A stretch of DNA of 34,148 nucleotides from Hyphomicrobiales bacterium (GTDB lineage: Bacteria; Pseudomonadota; Alphaproteobacteria; Rhizobiales; Beijerinckiaceae). Positions 1 through 10,010 of the stretch are shown here, one piece after another; the first letter of the stretch is position 1; each line of letters starts with the position of its first letter. The stretch covers positions 1 to 34,148 of the forward strand of contig JANXWK010000043.1 in NCBI GenBank assembly GCA_025351165.1, in the 5' to 3' direction. The notes under the pieces were generated by a model. That model was given only the letters and a program-made list of their open reading frames with translations. It searched no databases and had not been told where the DNA came from. Both the position numbers and the translations under genes were made by a program.

Positions 1-2
1 CT

Positions 3-152
3 CTGAAACTTGAGAGTGGCGATGCTCTGGTAATGGGAGGAGCATCCAGACTTGCCTTTCACGGCATAGACAGAATTTACCCCTCGACATCCACGCTTTT
101 AAAAGATGGTGGGCGCATAAATCTCACTCTGCGCAGGGTGACTAAATTATAA
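3..152 (+). CDS. alkB: AlkB-type 2-oxoglutarate/Fe(II) dioxygenase, C-terminal fragment
   Basis: Only the last 49 codons are inside the window; the gene begins upstream of base 1. Seen: an open frame from base 3 to a TAA at 150-152 containing a GDALVMGGASRLAFHG stretch and, later, RINLTLRR. These match the AlkB family's last iron-ligand histidine (in AFHG) and the C-terminal arginine-rich strand that binds 2-oxoglutarate. Family role: oxidative demethylation of alkylated bases (1-methyladenine, 3-methylcytosine) in DNA or RNA. It precedes the aminotransferase on the same strand with a 46-bp gap, so the two may be co-transcribed, but there is no functional link. The identification rests on a short fragment but the motifs are distinctive. 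Confidence 0.8.
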   Translation: MKLESGDALVMGGASRLAFHGIDRIYPSTSTLLKDGGRINLTLRRVTKL

Positions 153-198
153 AAAGGGATAAACTGTTACAGGGACGTTTATACAAGGCTTAGCATTC

Positions 199-1515
199 AT
201 GGATAATCCAAGCACTTTATTGCCGTCTGATAATTTCTGGGTGCCTTTTACAAGCAACCGTGATTTTAACGAGGACCCTCGTATTTTTGTGAGTGCTGAG
301 GGCGTATATTTTAAAACCCCAGAGGGTAAATCTATTCTTGATGGCTGTTCTGGTTTGTACACAACACCAGCAGGACATGGGCGCCGTGAAATTGCTAATG
401 CTGTTTATAAACAGTTAGTTGAATTGGATTTCTCATCTAGTTTTCAACGCTCCCACCCAAAAGCTTTTGAAGCTTCGACTAAAATTGCCAAACTGTTACC
501 TCAGGGACTGGATAAAATATTCTTTGTGAATTCTGGTTCTGAGGCCGTCGACACTGCCATGAAGCTGTGCCTTGCCTATCACAGGGCACAAGGACAATCA
601 TCACGATCTTTGTTTGTTTCGCGCGAGCGTGCTTATCATGGTGTTGGGTTTGGCGGAGTTGCTCTTTCAGGCATGGTCAACAACCGCCGCGCGTTTGGGC
701 TTAATCTACCTGCCGCTGTCCATATGCGTCATACGCATATTGCAGAAAACAGGTTTACTATTGGCGAGGGAGAGCATGGCGCAGACTTGGCAGATGACCT
801 GTTACGCCTGATACAAAACTACGGCGCCGAAAATGTTGCAGGGGTGATTGTAGAACCAATTGCTGGTTCAACAGGAACACTTGTACCACCAAAAGGCTAT
901 TTGAAACGTCTGCGTAAAATATGTGATGAACATAATTTACTATTGATATTTGATGAGGTTATCACAGGGTTTGGACGCACTGGTAAAGCCTTCGCTGCCC
1001 AGAGTTTTGATGTTACGCCAGATATGATTCTTATGGCAAAAGCTATTACCAACGGTGCCCAGCCCATGGCAGCAGTCGCTGTGAAGCAGACTATATTTGA
1101 TATAATGATGGAAACCACGCCTGATAATTCAATAGAGTTTTTTCATGGTTATACGTGGTCAGCACATCCTGCGGCCTGTGCAGCCTGCATTGCAACACTT
1201 GATATTTATGAGAATGAACGCCTGTTTGAACGCGCTGCCCAGACATCTGCCTATTTTCTTGAAAGTCTCTTTTCCTTGAAAGGCAATCCAAATATTACAG
1301 ATATACGTGGATACGGCATGATGGGCGGAATTGATGTATTGCCTATGGGCAATCCAGGTAAGGCTGGACACAAACTACAGAAGAAGCTGTTTGATAATGG
1401 GCTGCACCTTAAAACAACAGGAGATGCAGCTGTTATTGCTCCAGCTTTTGTAATGGAAAAGACACAGATAGATCAGATGATTGAGACTTTGGACAGGACT
1501 TTGAGGGCGATGTAG
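199..1515 (+). CDS. Class III PLP aminotransferase, omega-amino acid (beta-alanine):pyruvate type
   Basis: A 438-residue class III (ornithine/omega) aminotransferase, a usual length for the family. Seen: NSGSEA near residues 111-116 (phosphate-binding), AYHG at 145-148, FDEVITGFGRTG at 251-262 with the cofactor-pyridine Asp at 252, and the Schiff-base lysine K281 in MAKAITNGAQPM. The N-terminal NFWVPFTSNRDF and GCSGLYTTPAGHGR segments resemble omega-amino acid:pyruvate transaminases, which move the terminal amino group of beta-alanine or other omega-amines to pyruvate, giving malonate semialdehyde and alanine. It is a cytosolic PLP enzyme. The exact amine donor is inferred from family resemblance only. 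The ATG at 199 is the first plausible start, with only a weak Shine-Dalgarno. It converges on ccrM with a single base between the stop codons, leaving no room for a separate terminator. Confidence 0.85.
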   Translation: MDNPSTLLPSDNFWVPFTSNRDFNEDPRIFVSAEGVYFKTPEGKSILDGCSGLYTTPAGHGRREIANAVYKQLVELDFSSSFQRSHPKAFEASTKIAKLLPQGLDKIFFVNSGSEAVDTAMKLCLAYHRAQGQSSRSLFVSRERAYHGVGFGGVALSGMVNNRRAFGLNLPAAVHMRHTHIAENRFTIGEGEHGADLADDLLRLIQNYGAENVAGVIVEPIAGSTGTLVPPKGYLKRLRKICDEHNLLLIFDEVITGFGRTGKAFAAQSFDVTPDMILMAKAITNGAQPMAAVAVKQTIFDIMMETTPDNSIEFFHGYTWSAHPAACAACIATLDIYENERLFERAAQTSAYFLESLFSLKGNPNITDIRGYGMMGGIDVLPMGNPGKAGHKLQKKLFDNGLHLKTTGDAAVIAPAFVMEKTQIDQMIETLDRTLRAM

Positions 1516-1516
1516 G

Positions 1517-2689
<1,173 letters not shown>

Positions 2690-2795
2690 TCACGCCTTAC
2701 GGGTACGCATTACTAACGTTATCCTTTATGACGTATTAGGGTTGAAACGAGTTTAACGGCCTGAATTTTAGAGTGTCTCGTTATTGGACGGAAGT

Positions 2796-3428
2796 TTAAT
2801 TCCTCTTAATTACATTTTTTGAAAAAGGTGCAAAACTTAAACGATGGAGTGGGCAAGATCCAAGCTCATTAATTCCAGACATATGAGCCATGCTGCCATA
2901 GCCTTTGTTGTTTAAAAAACTGTAGCCTTCATAATCAGTCTCAGCCTGTATCATCATTGCATCACGCGTTACTTTCGCAACGATTGAAGCCGCTGAAATG
3001 GAAATACAAAGCATATCTCCCTTTATGATGGCTTGAGCCTCACAAGGCAGATTTTTTGGAACATCTTTTCCGTCAATCAAGACATATTCAGCTTTTTTGG
3101 GAAGCGCGTTTAATGCAAGGCGCATTGCCTTGAAGGTAGCCTGGAGAATATTAATTCTGTCAATTGTTCGCGCAGCGACGCTGGCAATACCAACTTGAGA
3201 ACTAACCATTATTTCATGGAAAAGTTTTTCACGCTGCTCTGCACTCAATTTTTTTGAGTCATTAAGTCCAAATGGAATATTATAGGGGTCAATAACAACT
3301 GCAGCAGCAACAATAGGGCCAGCTAAAGGCCCACGTCCAACCTCATCTATACCGGCAATGCATGTAAACCCTTGTTCACTTAGTGCTCTTTCACGTGTAA
3401 AATCTGGCAGGAATGGTACAAACTTCAT
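2796..3428 (-). CDS. rnhB: Ribonuclease HII
   Basis: A 210-residue type 2 RNase H. Seen: GIDEVGRGPLAGP at 26-38 holds the first catalytic Asp/Glu pair (D28, E29) and the GRG motif that recognises the RNA-DNA junction; LIDGKD at 117-122 supplies the third acid (D119); SISAASIVAKVTRD at 143-156 supplies the last (D156). Known role: nicks RNA-DNA hybrids at ribonucleotides embedded in DNA, starting ribonucleotide excision repair. It is a cytosolic Mn/Mg-dependent enzyme. It lies between the glycosyltransferase (24-bp gap upstream) and ccrM, and adjacency to ccrM is a familiar alphaproteobacterial arrangement. The ATG at 3428 is preceded by AAGG about 14 nt upstream, a weak site. Confidence 0.95.
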   Translation of the reverse strand: MKFVPFLPDFTRERALSEQGFTCIAGIDEVGRGPLAGPIVAAAVVIDPYNIPFGLNDSKKLSAEQREKLFHEIMVSSQVGIASVAARTIDRINILQATFKAMRLALNALPKKAEYVLIDGKDVPKNLPCEAQAIIKGDMLCISISAASIVAKVTRDAMMIQAETDYEGYSFLNNKGYGSMAHMSGINELGSCPLHRLSFAPFSKNVIKRN

Positions 3429-3452
3429 TTTTATAAAAAGCCTTAAGTAGAT

Positions 3453-5558
3453 TTATACAGATGCAGATCCTCTTTTTCTATTAGATGTTTTAGCAAAACC
3501 ATGCTCAGTTTTTATCCAATGGAAAGGCCGCACCATGAGATCAAAAGCAGCAACCCATGAGGCAAGTGTGATCCCTGCAAGATAAATCGGGATAAGCGGA
3601 ACAAGAAGCCAAAGTCTTTGCAGCTTACGCTGTTTTAAAGCCAAGGCAGAGGGTATAAACATTGCCAAAAAACCTAGCACAGCGACAACAAGTGTTAAAC
3701 CATCCAAGATAGAACTTATAACGCCCCCTGAAAAGAAACCAGTTCCATTCATGCAACGTAGAGCAAAAGCGAAGAACCCAATTGGAAACATAAGAATACA
3801 TAGAATTGTACCTGTTATAACAAGTAATGATTTCATAAATCTGTTGTATCCAAGCTTTTTAATATTTTCTAACGGCTCGGTTGAATGAGCAATTGCTGTC
3901 TGCATCCAACCTTTTGACCAACGTCGTCTTTGATTGAACCACGCTTTTATTGATGGAGGCGCCTCTTCAAAGGTAGATGATTGAAGACGTTCAATTCTTA
4001 AACCAAGCCTTGCAAAGCGTAACCCAAGTTCAGCATCTTCAGTTACGTTCCAGGCGTCCCAACCACCAGCAGATTCAAGGGCTGATCTACGAAAATGATT
4101 GGATGTTCCACCCAAAGGCATAGGGAGGCCAAGATTAGACAAGCCGTTTTTGATAACATCAAATAAGGTTGCATATTCCAAGGCAAACAAACCCTGTAAT
4201 ATTCCGTCATCAACGTTATCGGGCACAAGTGATGCCTGTAAACAGGCCAGGGTTTGATCACTTTCTGCAAAACGTTCAGCAGCTTTCCTGAGTTGATCTG
4301 GTTCCGGCTCATCCTCAGCATCAAAAATGCAAACTAGCTCACCACGCGCAAATATCAAGCCAGCGTTTAATGCACGTGGCTTTGTTTTAGGCATACCTTC
4401 GGGTAAATTTAAAATGGTAAAATATTCTGGAAGATTTTGTAGCTCTATGGCATGACGCGTTGCACTGTCACTGCTTTCAAGAAGGAATTTTATATCTAGT
4501 TTTTCTTTTGGATAATCCAGTCCCAACAGTGACTTGCAAAGTTTTGATACAACTCTGTCTTCAAAGTGAAGAGCAATTAAAACTGTGTATATTGGCAAAT
4601 CTCCATCGTCCAGTTTTTTAGTGTTTGTTTCTAAAGGCCTATGTGCAAGCATGGCTGCTAGCCGAAGACAAATAATACCAAGAAAAGCAAGACCAGCACA
4701 AATGCTGAGTAAAATTGAGCCTGCTTTTGGCCAAAATAATACAAATAGCATAGTTATAAATGCCATCATCAAGAACACTATCTTGTGTCCGTTACTAAGT
4801 CTGGATGATGCAGAAACTTGTCCAGCTTTTTTGAGATTTATATGAGTAATCTCATCAAGCATCGTTCCAGATGCATCAGCTAAAATTAAAGATTGAAATT
4901 CTGACGAAGAGGCAATTTGTATTTTTGAACAATTCTTTCGAGCTTTGTTGCTCATTAAATATTTTATAACATTGGACTCTGGAACAATAATACTTTCTGC
5001 TGCATCCTGCATTTTTATATTGTTTACAGCAATGGCGGGTCTGATTTTAGCCATGCGGTGACGTGTAGCATCGCCAAATGGTTCATTTAAAATAATTCTG
5101 GTTGCAGGTGTCACTCTTTCATAGCCAAATTCTTCTGCAAACAGATCAAGATAAATATCTTCTGTTATCACCCCTTGAGAAATCAAAACTCTTTCTGGGG
5201 ATATATTTAATTTTTGACCTCTTTTTTCAGCATGAATAAGTCTGTCAATTGGTATTCCGTATCTGATAAGAAAAGCAATTTGAGGCGAGACAGCTATTTT
5301 GGAGGGTATTTGCTGATCGCTGTTTCTTTTAAGAGTGTTAACGAAACCATCAAGTCGATCACGTGGCGTGTCTTTAGAAATAGATAGTCTGATCCTGGTG
5401 TTGTCATTCTCATTATGAGGAATAAAAAGACCTTCTGTCGACTCTGATATTTTTACTGACAAACGGTCAAACACACATAAGACTTTCATTTGAACTAGGT
5501 AAATATTTGAAAATATGAACACAGGGTAAACAAGCTCTATGAGAATACCATCGCGCAT
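3453..5558 (-). CDS. Membrane family 2 glycosyltransferase with MshEN-like N-terminal domain
   Basis: About 701 residues from the ATG at 5558. Layout: a poorly conserved N-terminus; a helical segment at about 92-152 (PERVLISQGVITEDIYLDLF, then EEFGYE) resembling GspE_N/MshEN domains; a membrane hairpin at about 260-303; a processive-type GT-A domain at about 322-552 with DAEDEPEP at 413, TEDAE at 506 and QRRRWSKG at 543; then three or four membrane helices. The D-D-TED-QxxRW set is that of cellulose/hyaluronan/poly-GlcNAc synthases and of NfrB- and XagB-like enzymes, so a role in making or exporting a polysaccharide at the inner membrane is likely. The sugar is unknown. The start is uncertain: the open frame begins at a TTG (5567), the ATG at 5558 has AGGA too close to it, and a later ATG at 5489 lacks a Shine-Dalgarno. 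It is divergent from a GGDEF-EAL gene. Confidence 0.8.
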   Translation of the reverse strand: MRDGILIELVYPVFIFSNIYLVQMKVLCVFDRLSVKISESTEGLFIPHNENDNTRIRLSISKDTPRDRLDGFVNTLKRNSDQQIPSKIAVSPQIAFLIRYGIPIDRLIHAEKRGQKLNISPERVLISQGVITEDIYLDLFAEEFGYERVTPATRIILNEPFGDATRHRMAKIRPAIAVNNIKMQDAAESIIVPESNVIKYLMSNKARKNCSKIQIASSSEFQSLILADASGTMLDEITHINLKKAGQVSASSRLSNGHKIVFLMMAFITMLFVLFWPKAGSILLSICAGLAFLGIICLRLAAMLAHRPLETNTKKLDDGDLPIYTVLIALHFEDRVVSKLCKSLLGLDYPKEKLDIKFLLESSDSATRHAIELQNLPEYFTILNLPEGMPKTKPRALNAGLIFARGELVCIFDAEDEPEPDQLRKAAERFAESDQTLACLQASLVPDNVDDGILQGLFALEYATLFDVIKNGLSNLGLPMPLGGTSNHFRRSALESAGGWDAWNVTEDAELGLRFARLGLRIERLQSSTFEEAPPSIKAWFNQRRRWSKGWMQTAIAHSTEPLENIKKLGYNRFMKSLLVITGTILCILMFPIGFFAFALRCMNGTGFFSGGVISSILDGLTLVVAVLGFLAMFIPSALALKQRKLQRLWLLVPLIPIYLAGITLASWVAAFDLMVRPFHWIKTEHGFAKTSNRKRGSASV

Positions 5559-5973
5559 TTCCTGCAAACCAACCAGTATTGTTTTGCTAAAATGTAAACT
5601 GATAGGGGTTTATCTCCAGGTATTTTTGCAGCATGCACCGTAGATACAGCTTTGCTATGCTCGTGATTAAAATATCCGCTTTTTGTTAAGTCTATCTAAA
5701 AACAATATTCTGTAAAAACCAATCTAACTTTCCTAGAATAAAGAATAATTTCCTATAACAGAAAAAGTTTTTTGATCGTTTTCACATAATTTTAATTACA
5801 GCAAAATTTGCTACTCTAACCGCCTCACTTTACGGAGAGTTTAAATTTTGCACAATCTATCATGCGTACATCAGTTAGTAACATTTGCAGACTAACGTGA
5901 ACAAGAATAAAACAATAATATTGAATATTAAAATCATACAGTTAGAATGTACAATTAAAAAGCTCCAATAGTT
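5559..5973. promoter_or_regulatory. AT-rich divergent intergenic region between the glycosyltransferase and GGDEF-EAL genes
   Basis: About 415 bp with no convincing gene on either strand. It must hold the promoters of both flanking genes. Seen: a perfect 13-nt palindrome AGCAAAATTTGCT at 5800-5812, and a direct repeat of TTTCCTA at 5729-5735 and 5749-5755, spaced exactly 20 bp (about two helical turns). These are operator-like, but no regulator can be named. A promoter for the plus-strand gene is listed separately. I found no clear promoter for the minus-strand gene. Confidence 0.5.
5921..5948 (+). promoter_or_regulatory. Predicted sigma-70 promoter of the GGDEF-EAL gene
   Basis: TTGAAT (5921-5926) and TAGAAT (5943-5948) are separated by 16 bp. 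This would start transcription near 5955, about 20 nt before the ATG at 5974. The flanking DNA is very AT-rich, so chance matches are common. Confidence 0.45.
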
Positions 5974-7569
5974 ATGAAATCAAATACTGTAACACAAAAT
6001 TTTGCAAATATAGCTTTCAAGCATTTAAGCTTCATTTTTTTGCTTATTTCAGTTGTTTCAGCGATAATGGCGCTTAGCATTACAACAAATACGTTTATAT
6101 ATGGAAATGCAAATAGTCATTTAAATTCAGTGTCAATGAGCTTTGTAAGTATTATCGTTGCTGCTCTCTCCGCGCTGGGATATAAAAATCTTAGACACAT
6201 GGTTGCTAATTTTGAAGTAATGACAAAGCAGGCTCATCACCTTGCTGAACATGATATTCTATCGGGCCTACCCAACCGTATGGCTTTTACAAAACAGCTT
6301 AATCGCGAACTTCATCAGATTGAAATCAATAAAGGTTCTCTTGCAGTCCTTTTTCTTGATTTGGATAAATTCAAAGAAGTGAATGATAATTTTGGCCATG
6401 CTGCAGGCGATATGCTTATTGTTGAGTTCGGTCAAAGAATGAAATCTCTTTTGCGGGGCTCAGATACTTTAGCACGTTTTGGAGGAGATGAGTTCGCTAT
6501 AATTCAACCATGTGTAAAATCTTTTTCAGACATTGAAACTTTAGCAAGAAGAATTATTGCGGCAACTGCTGAAGTATTTAATCTTGATGGTGCTGACGCA
6601 TTTGTTGGGGTATCGATAGGCATAGCAACGGCACCTTCAAATGCAACAGATGCAGACTCACTCATGCGGCTTGCTGATATTGCTCTTTATAGAGCAAAAA
6701 ATGATGGGCGTAACCGTTACTCATTTTTTGCCCAGGATATGGATGCACATCTACGTCTTCGCAAACTGGTTGAAGATAATTTACGTACAGCAATCGATAA
6801 TAACGAACTTAATCTTTACTATCAGCCACAAGTTGATGCAACCAGCGGAAAAATAGCAGGCTTTGAAGCTCTTGTACGCTGGAACCATCCTTTACATGGA
6901 TTTGTTTCTCCGGCCAAATTTATACCGATAGCTGAAGAACGTGGTCTTATCGTAGCGCTGGGAGAATGGGTTCTGCGGCGTGCGTGCCAGGATGCACTGA
7001 GTTGGCCAGAAGACATGTCAGTTGCTGTCAACGTGTCACCCGTTCAGTTTAAACATAAAGGCTATGTAGATTCTGTTATCAAAATCCTTCGCGAAACAGG
7101 CATTAATCCTGCACGGGTTGAATTGGAATTAACTGAGGGTGTCGTTGTCGATGATGCTGAGATAGCAGAAAGCGCCATAATAGAACTTAGGGCACTTGGG
7201 GTGCGCTTCGCACTTGATGATTTTGGAACAGGATATTCAAGTTTAATATATTTACGTCGTTTTGCGTTTGACAAGATAAAAATAGATAAGTCATTTTTAG
7301 ATCAGATGGAAACAACTGGAGAAGCAACTATACTTGTCCATTCTGTTGTGCATCTGGGTCGAGCGCTTGGTCTTATTGTGGCAGCAGAAGGCGTTGAGAA
7401 TGAAGAGCAGCACAGGCTTTTGCAAGCTGTTGGCTGTCATCTTCTACAGGGTTTTTTGTTTTCAAAAGCGGTTGACTTCAAAGCTGCTCTCGAGCTTGCA
7501 AATGCAGGCAGTATCATACCTGCCCGCCCACAATTTTCAAATACGGCACTTATAAATGACGCTGCCTAA
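5974..7569 (+). CDS. Membrane-anchored GGDEF-EAL cyclic-di-GMP enzyme
   Basis: 531 residues. Two membrane helices at about 18-37 and 54-70 have no large periplasmic domain between them. A GGDEF domain at about 92-255 has DXLT-like DILSGLPNR, LDLDKFKEVND, and an intact active site GGDEF at 170-174 preceded exactly five residues earlier by an RxxD inhibitory site (R161-D164). An EAL domain at about 265-512 has FEALVRW (298-300), NVS, ELTE (385-388), DDFGTG (415-420), KID (436-438) and EGVE (472-475), all consistent with an active phosphodiesterase. Both halves therefore keep their catalytic signatures: the protein could make c-di-GMP, degrade it, or switch. The net direction cannot be read from sequence. 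It is divergent from the MshEN-like glycosyltransferase and convergent with DUF2065. The Shine-Dalgarno is weak. Confidence 0.93.
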   Translation: MKSNTVTQNFANIAFKHLSFIFLLISVVSAIMALSITTNTFIYGNANSHLNSVSMSFVSIIVAALSALGYKNLRHMVANFEVMTKQAHHLAEHDILSGLPNRMAFTKQLNRELHQIEINKGSLAVLFLDLDKFKEVNDNFGHAAGDMLIVEFGQRMKSLLRGSDTLARFGGDEFAIIQPCVKSFSDIETLARRIIAATAEVFNLDGADAFVGVSIGIATAPSNATDADSLMRLADIALYRAKNDGRNRYSFFAQDMDAHLRLRKLVEDNLRTAIDNNELNLYYQPQVDATSGKIAGFEALVRWNHPLHGFVSPAKFIPIAEERGLIVALGEWVLRRACQDALSWPEDMSVAVNVSPVQFKHKGYVDSVIKILRETGINPARVELELTEGVVVDDAEIAESAIIELRALGVRFALDDFGTGYSSLIYLRRFAFDKIKIDKSFLDQMETTGEATILVHSVVHLGRALGLIVAAEGVENEEQHRLLQAVGCHLLQGFLFSKAVDFKAALELANAGSIIPARPQFSNTALINDAA

Positions 7570-7613
7570 AAATTAAGATGTCAACAAACTACACTTTAAA
7601 TATATTGAGTGTG

Positions 7614-7636
7614 AGTTTTACCTAAAGGTTAAAACT
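7614..7636. terminator. Possible bidirectional terminator between convergent genes
   Basis: AGTTTTA pairs with TAAAACT, continued by CC/GG around a TAAA loop with a one-base bulge (9 bp). The stem is AT-rich and not followed by a strong U-run on the plus strand. It sits between the convergent GGDEF-EAL and DUF2065 genes. Confidence 0.4.
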
Positions 7637-7691
7637 GACTATTAAACCTAAATTTTTGTAAGCATCCAAGCAATTTTAACCTGCATTGGTA

Positions 7692-7883
7692 TCAAAACCA
7701 GTGACGGAAAACACCGACTAGAACCACCCCAATTATAGCGCATGCCAAACCAGCCTTTCGCATCATAGAGTCGCCCAATTCCGTCGCAAGTCTCATGGCA
7801 TTTCGCAAATGTGAGGGGAATGCAGCGCACACAATCCCCTCAATAACAAGTACAAGTGCAACTGCCGTTAAAAAATCCTTCAC
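7692..7883 (-). CDS. DUF2065 small inner-membrane protein (YjeT-like)
   Basis: 63 residues with two predicted membrane helices (about 4-22 and 43-60) joined by a short charged loop containing FPSHLRNAM. This is the DUF2065 pattern, a family repeatedly found next to hflC. The molecular function is unknown. It starts at a GTG 7 nt after the hflC stop codon with no good Shine-Dalgarno, so translational coupling to hflC is likely. No other in-frame start lies before residue 30. Context suggests an accessory role to the HflKC/FtsH membrane complex, but that is inference only. Confidence 0.8.
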   Translation of the reverse strand: MKDFLTAVALVLVIEGIVCAAFPSHLRNAMRLATELGDSMMRKAGLACAIIGVVLVGVFRHWF

Positions 7884-7890
7884 AGGATGA

Positions 7891-8844
7891 TCATCTGGTT
7901 TTTACTTCAGGCACTGCGCGAAGCTTTGCATTGGGATCGTTCAAGTATTTGAAAAATGGTGAATCGGGTGATACAACCATGCGAGTACTGTTCCCCTTGA
8001 AGCTTGCTTCATATGCTTGAAGCGAACGGTAGAAAGAAAAGAAATCTGCGTTGCGTCCAAAAGCCTCTGCAAATATGCGGTTGCGTTCACCCTCGCCTTC
8101 GCCCCTTGCCTCATCTGCTTTTTGTTGAGCTTCCGCACGAATGATGGTTGCACGACGCTCAGCATCGGCACGCATTTCCTGGGCACGCTGATCTCCCCGT
8201 GAACGTATGTCTGTCGCCTGTTGTTTAAATTGAGCCTTCATACTGTTAAAAACGCTTTCAGACGTTGTTGGTGGAAGGTCTGCACGGCGCAAACGTACAT
8301 CAATGATTTCTATGCCAAGACTTTTAGACTCATCATCAACCTGCTTGCGAATTTCTGCCATGAGTAATTCACGTTTTTCGCGAACTATATCAGACAGTCG
8401 AACTCCACCCAAAACACGCCTAACTGCCGATATGATAATAAAGGAAAGACGATTTTTAGCAACTTCAACAGAACCAACGGCTTGATAGAATTTCAAAACG
8501 TCTTGAATACGATAGCGAGCAAAAGCGTCAACAACAAGCCTTTTGCGCTCCTCACCTATAACACCCTGTTGCGTAGGTTCGTCTGCTGTAATGACTTCCT
8601 CGCCTTGCGGGCGATTGGTGCCAGGTACATCAACATCTAAAATAAGTTTGTCACGTTTTACAACGCTGTCTATGAATGGAAGTTTTATGTTAAGGCCTGG
8701 ATCAACTACAACATTAACCACTTTGCCAAAACGCAATACTAAAGCTTGCTCTGTCTGATGCACTACAAAAAATGCATTCCATGTAAAAAAGGCAACTACA
8801 GCCAGAGACGCAAGTGCAAAACTGCCAAAAAATCCCGTTTTCAT
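7891..8844 (-). CDS. hflC: HflC, SPFH/prohibitin-like regulator of FtsH
   Basis: 317 residues from the ATG at 8844. That start has GGAG 7 nt upstream and is preferred over the upstream in-frame TTG at 8856. Seen: an N-terminal membrane anchor (about 5-25), then a band-7/SPFH domain (VVHQTEQALVLRFGKV, VVDPGLNIKLPF), a long charged coiled coil rich in RAEAQQKADEARGEGEGER, and a C-terminal FFKYLNDPNAKL. Known role: with HflK it forms a large membrane cage around the FtsH AAA protease and modulates degradation of membrane and regulatory proteins. It follows hflK by 17 bp and is translated in the same direction, so the pair is an operon. Confidence 0.95.
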   Translation of the reverse strand: MKTGFFGSFALASLAVVAFFTWNAFFVVHQTEQALVLRFGKVVNVVVDPGLNIKLPFIDSVVKRDKLILDVDVPGTNRPQGEEVITADEPTQQGVIGEERKRLVVDAFARYRIQDVLKFYQAVGSVEVAKNRLSFIIISAVRRVLGGVRLSDIVREKRELLMAEIRKQVDDESKSLGIEIIDVRLRRADLPPTTSESVFNSMKAQFKQQATDIRSRGDQRAQEMRADAERRATIIRAEAQQKADEARGEGEGERNRIFAEAFGRNADFFSFYRSLQAYEASFKGNSTRMVVSPDSPFFKYLNDPNAKLRAVPEVKTR

Positions 8845-8861
8845 TTTATTCTCCAACCCGA

Positions 8862-10010
8862 TTATTGTGGTTTATTGTCTAAACGTGAACGAAAATCATT
8901 CAGCGGCAGATAGGGCACAACACCATTGCCAGTTTTGCTGTCTATGACAATTTTTTCTGCTCCACTAAAAACACGTTCCATTGTTTCTATGAAAAGTCTT
9001 TCACGGGTCACATCAGGTGCCTTGAGATATTCATCAAGAACCTTTGTAAAACGCGCTGCCTGCCCTTTTGCCTGCGCTACAGTTGCTGTTCTATAACCTT
9101 CTGCCTCACGCAAAAGCTGAGCAGCCTCACCATTGGCTTTGGGGATGACCTGTGATTCATAAGTCTGCGCCTGTGTTATGGACTGAGATGAATCCTGTCC
9201 GGCCGCATTTATGTCGCGAAATGAATCAACAACTGGCTGCGGAACATCAAGATTTCTAACATTTACATTTGTAACGTTTACTCCAGACTCATAGCTATCA
9301 AGTACGCGTTGCATAAGCTGTCTTACATCTGTTTCAACCTGTGATCTGCTACCAGCACCTGATACAATTTGTCGAAGTTGAGCACGACCTACAACTTCAC
9401 GCATTGCACTTTCTGCAACAGCTTTTATGGTTTCACCTGGAGATTTAAGATTGAATGCAAATTTTTCAGGCGCATCTGCTTTAACCTGCCAGAAAACAGT
9501 AAAATCAATGTCTACAATACGCTCGTCACCTGTCAGCATTAGGCTGTCTTCACGTGTGTTGCGGCTTGTTGTTGAAGAAGAGCCTACCTGCATCGCGTTT
9601 ACATCGGTAACAGGTACTTTAACAACACTTCCAATAGGATAGGGCCAGATATAGCGCAGGCCTTCAGTTGTTTTACCGTTAAATTTTCCAAATACCAGAT
9701 TAAGACCTACTTCGTTGGTTTTAACGGTGTAAAATCCAGACAAGGCCCACACAAGTGCACCAATTGCAAACAAAATTCCAATTCCATAACCACCAGGGCC
9801 ACCGGACAAAGATTTTTGCAGGCGCTCCTGCCCACGTTTAAAAAGATTTTCAAAATCAGGAGGCGCCCCACCACCTTGAGATCCACGTCCCCAGGGGCTC
9901 TTTTCATTTGAGCCATCTTTAGATCCTACCTCTCTTGGTTTCTTTGGATCCTGACCCTTTGGCTGCCAAGGATTGCCATTTGAGCCACCCGATTCATTTC
10001 CCCACGGCAT
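8862..10010 (-). CDS. hflK: HflK, SPFH/prohibitin-like regulator of FtsH
   Basis: 382 residues from the ATG at 10010. This start gives the family-typical beginning MPWGNESGG and has AAGGAT 7 nt upstream; the longer open frame to 10112 adds 34 residues without family resemblance. Seen: a Gly/Pro/Asn-rich cytoplasmic N-terminus (1-95), one membrane helix at about 100-120 (GILFAIGALVWALSG), an SPFH domain beginning VKTNEVGLNLVFGK, and a coiled coil with many Gln/Ala before a short tail. Partner of HflC in the FtsH-associated complex. The DegP/HtrA protease gene often found after this pair in proteobacteria is not here. A divergent multicopper-oxidase-like gene lies upstream. Confidence 0.95.
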   Translation of the reverse strand: MPWGNESGGSNGNPWQPKGQDPKKPREVGSKDGSNEKSPWGRGSQGGGAPPDFENLFKRGQERLQKSLSGGPGGYGIGILFAIGALVWALSGFYTVKTNEVGLNLVFGKFNGKTTEGLRYIWPYPIGSVVKVPVTDVNAMQVGSSSTTSRNTREDSLMLTGDERIVDIDFTVFWQVKADAPEKFAFNLKSPGETIKAVAESAMREVVGRAQLRQIVSGAGSRSQVETDVRQLMQRVLDSYESGVNVTNVNVRNLDVPQPVVDSFRDINAAGQDSSQSITQAQTYESQVIPKANGEAAQLLREAEGYRTATVAQAKGQAARFTKVLDEYLKAPDVTRERLFIETMERVFSGAEKIVIDSKTGNGVVPYLPLNDFRSRLDNKPQ

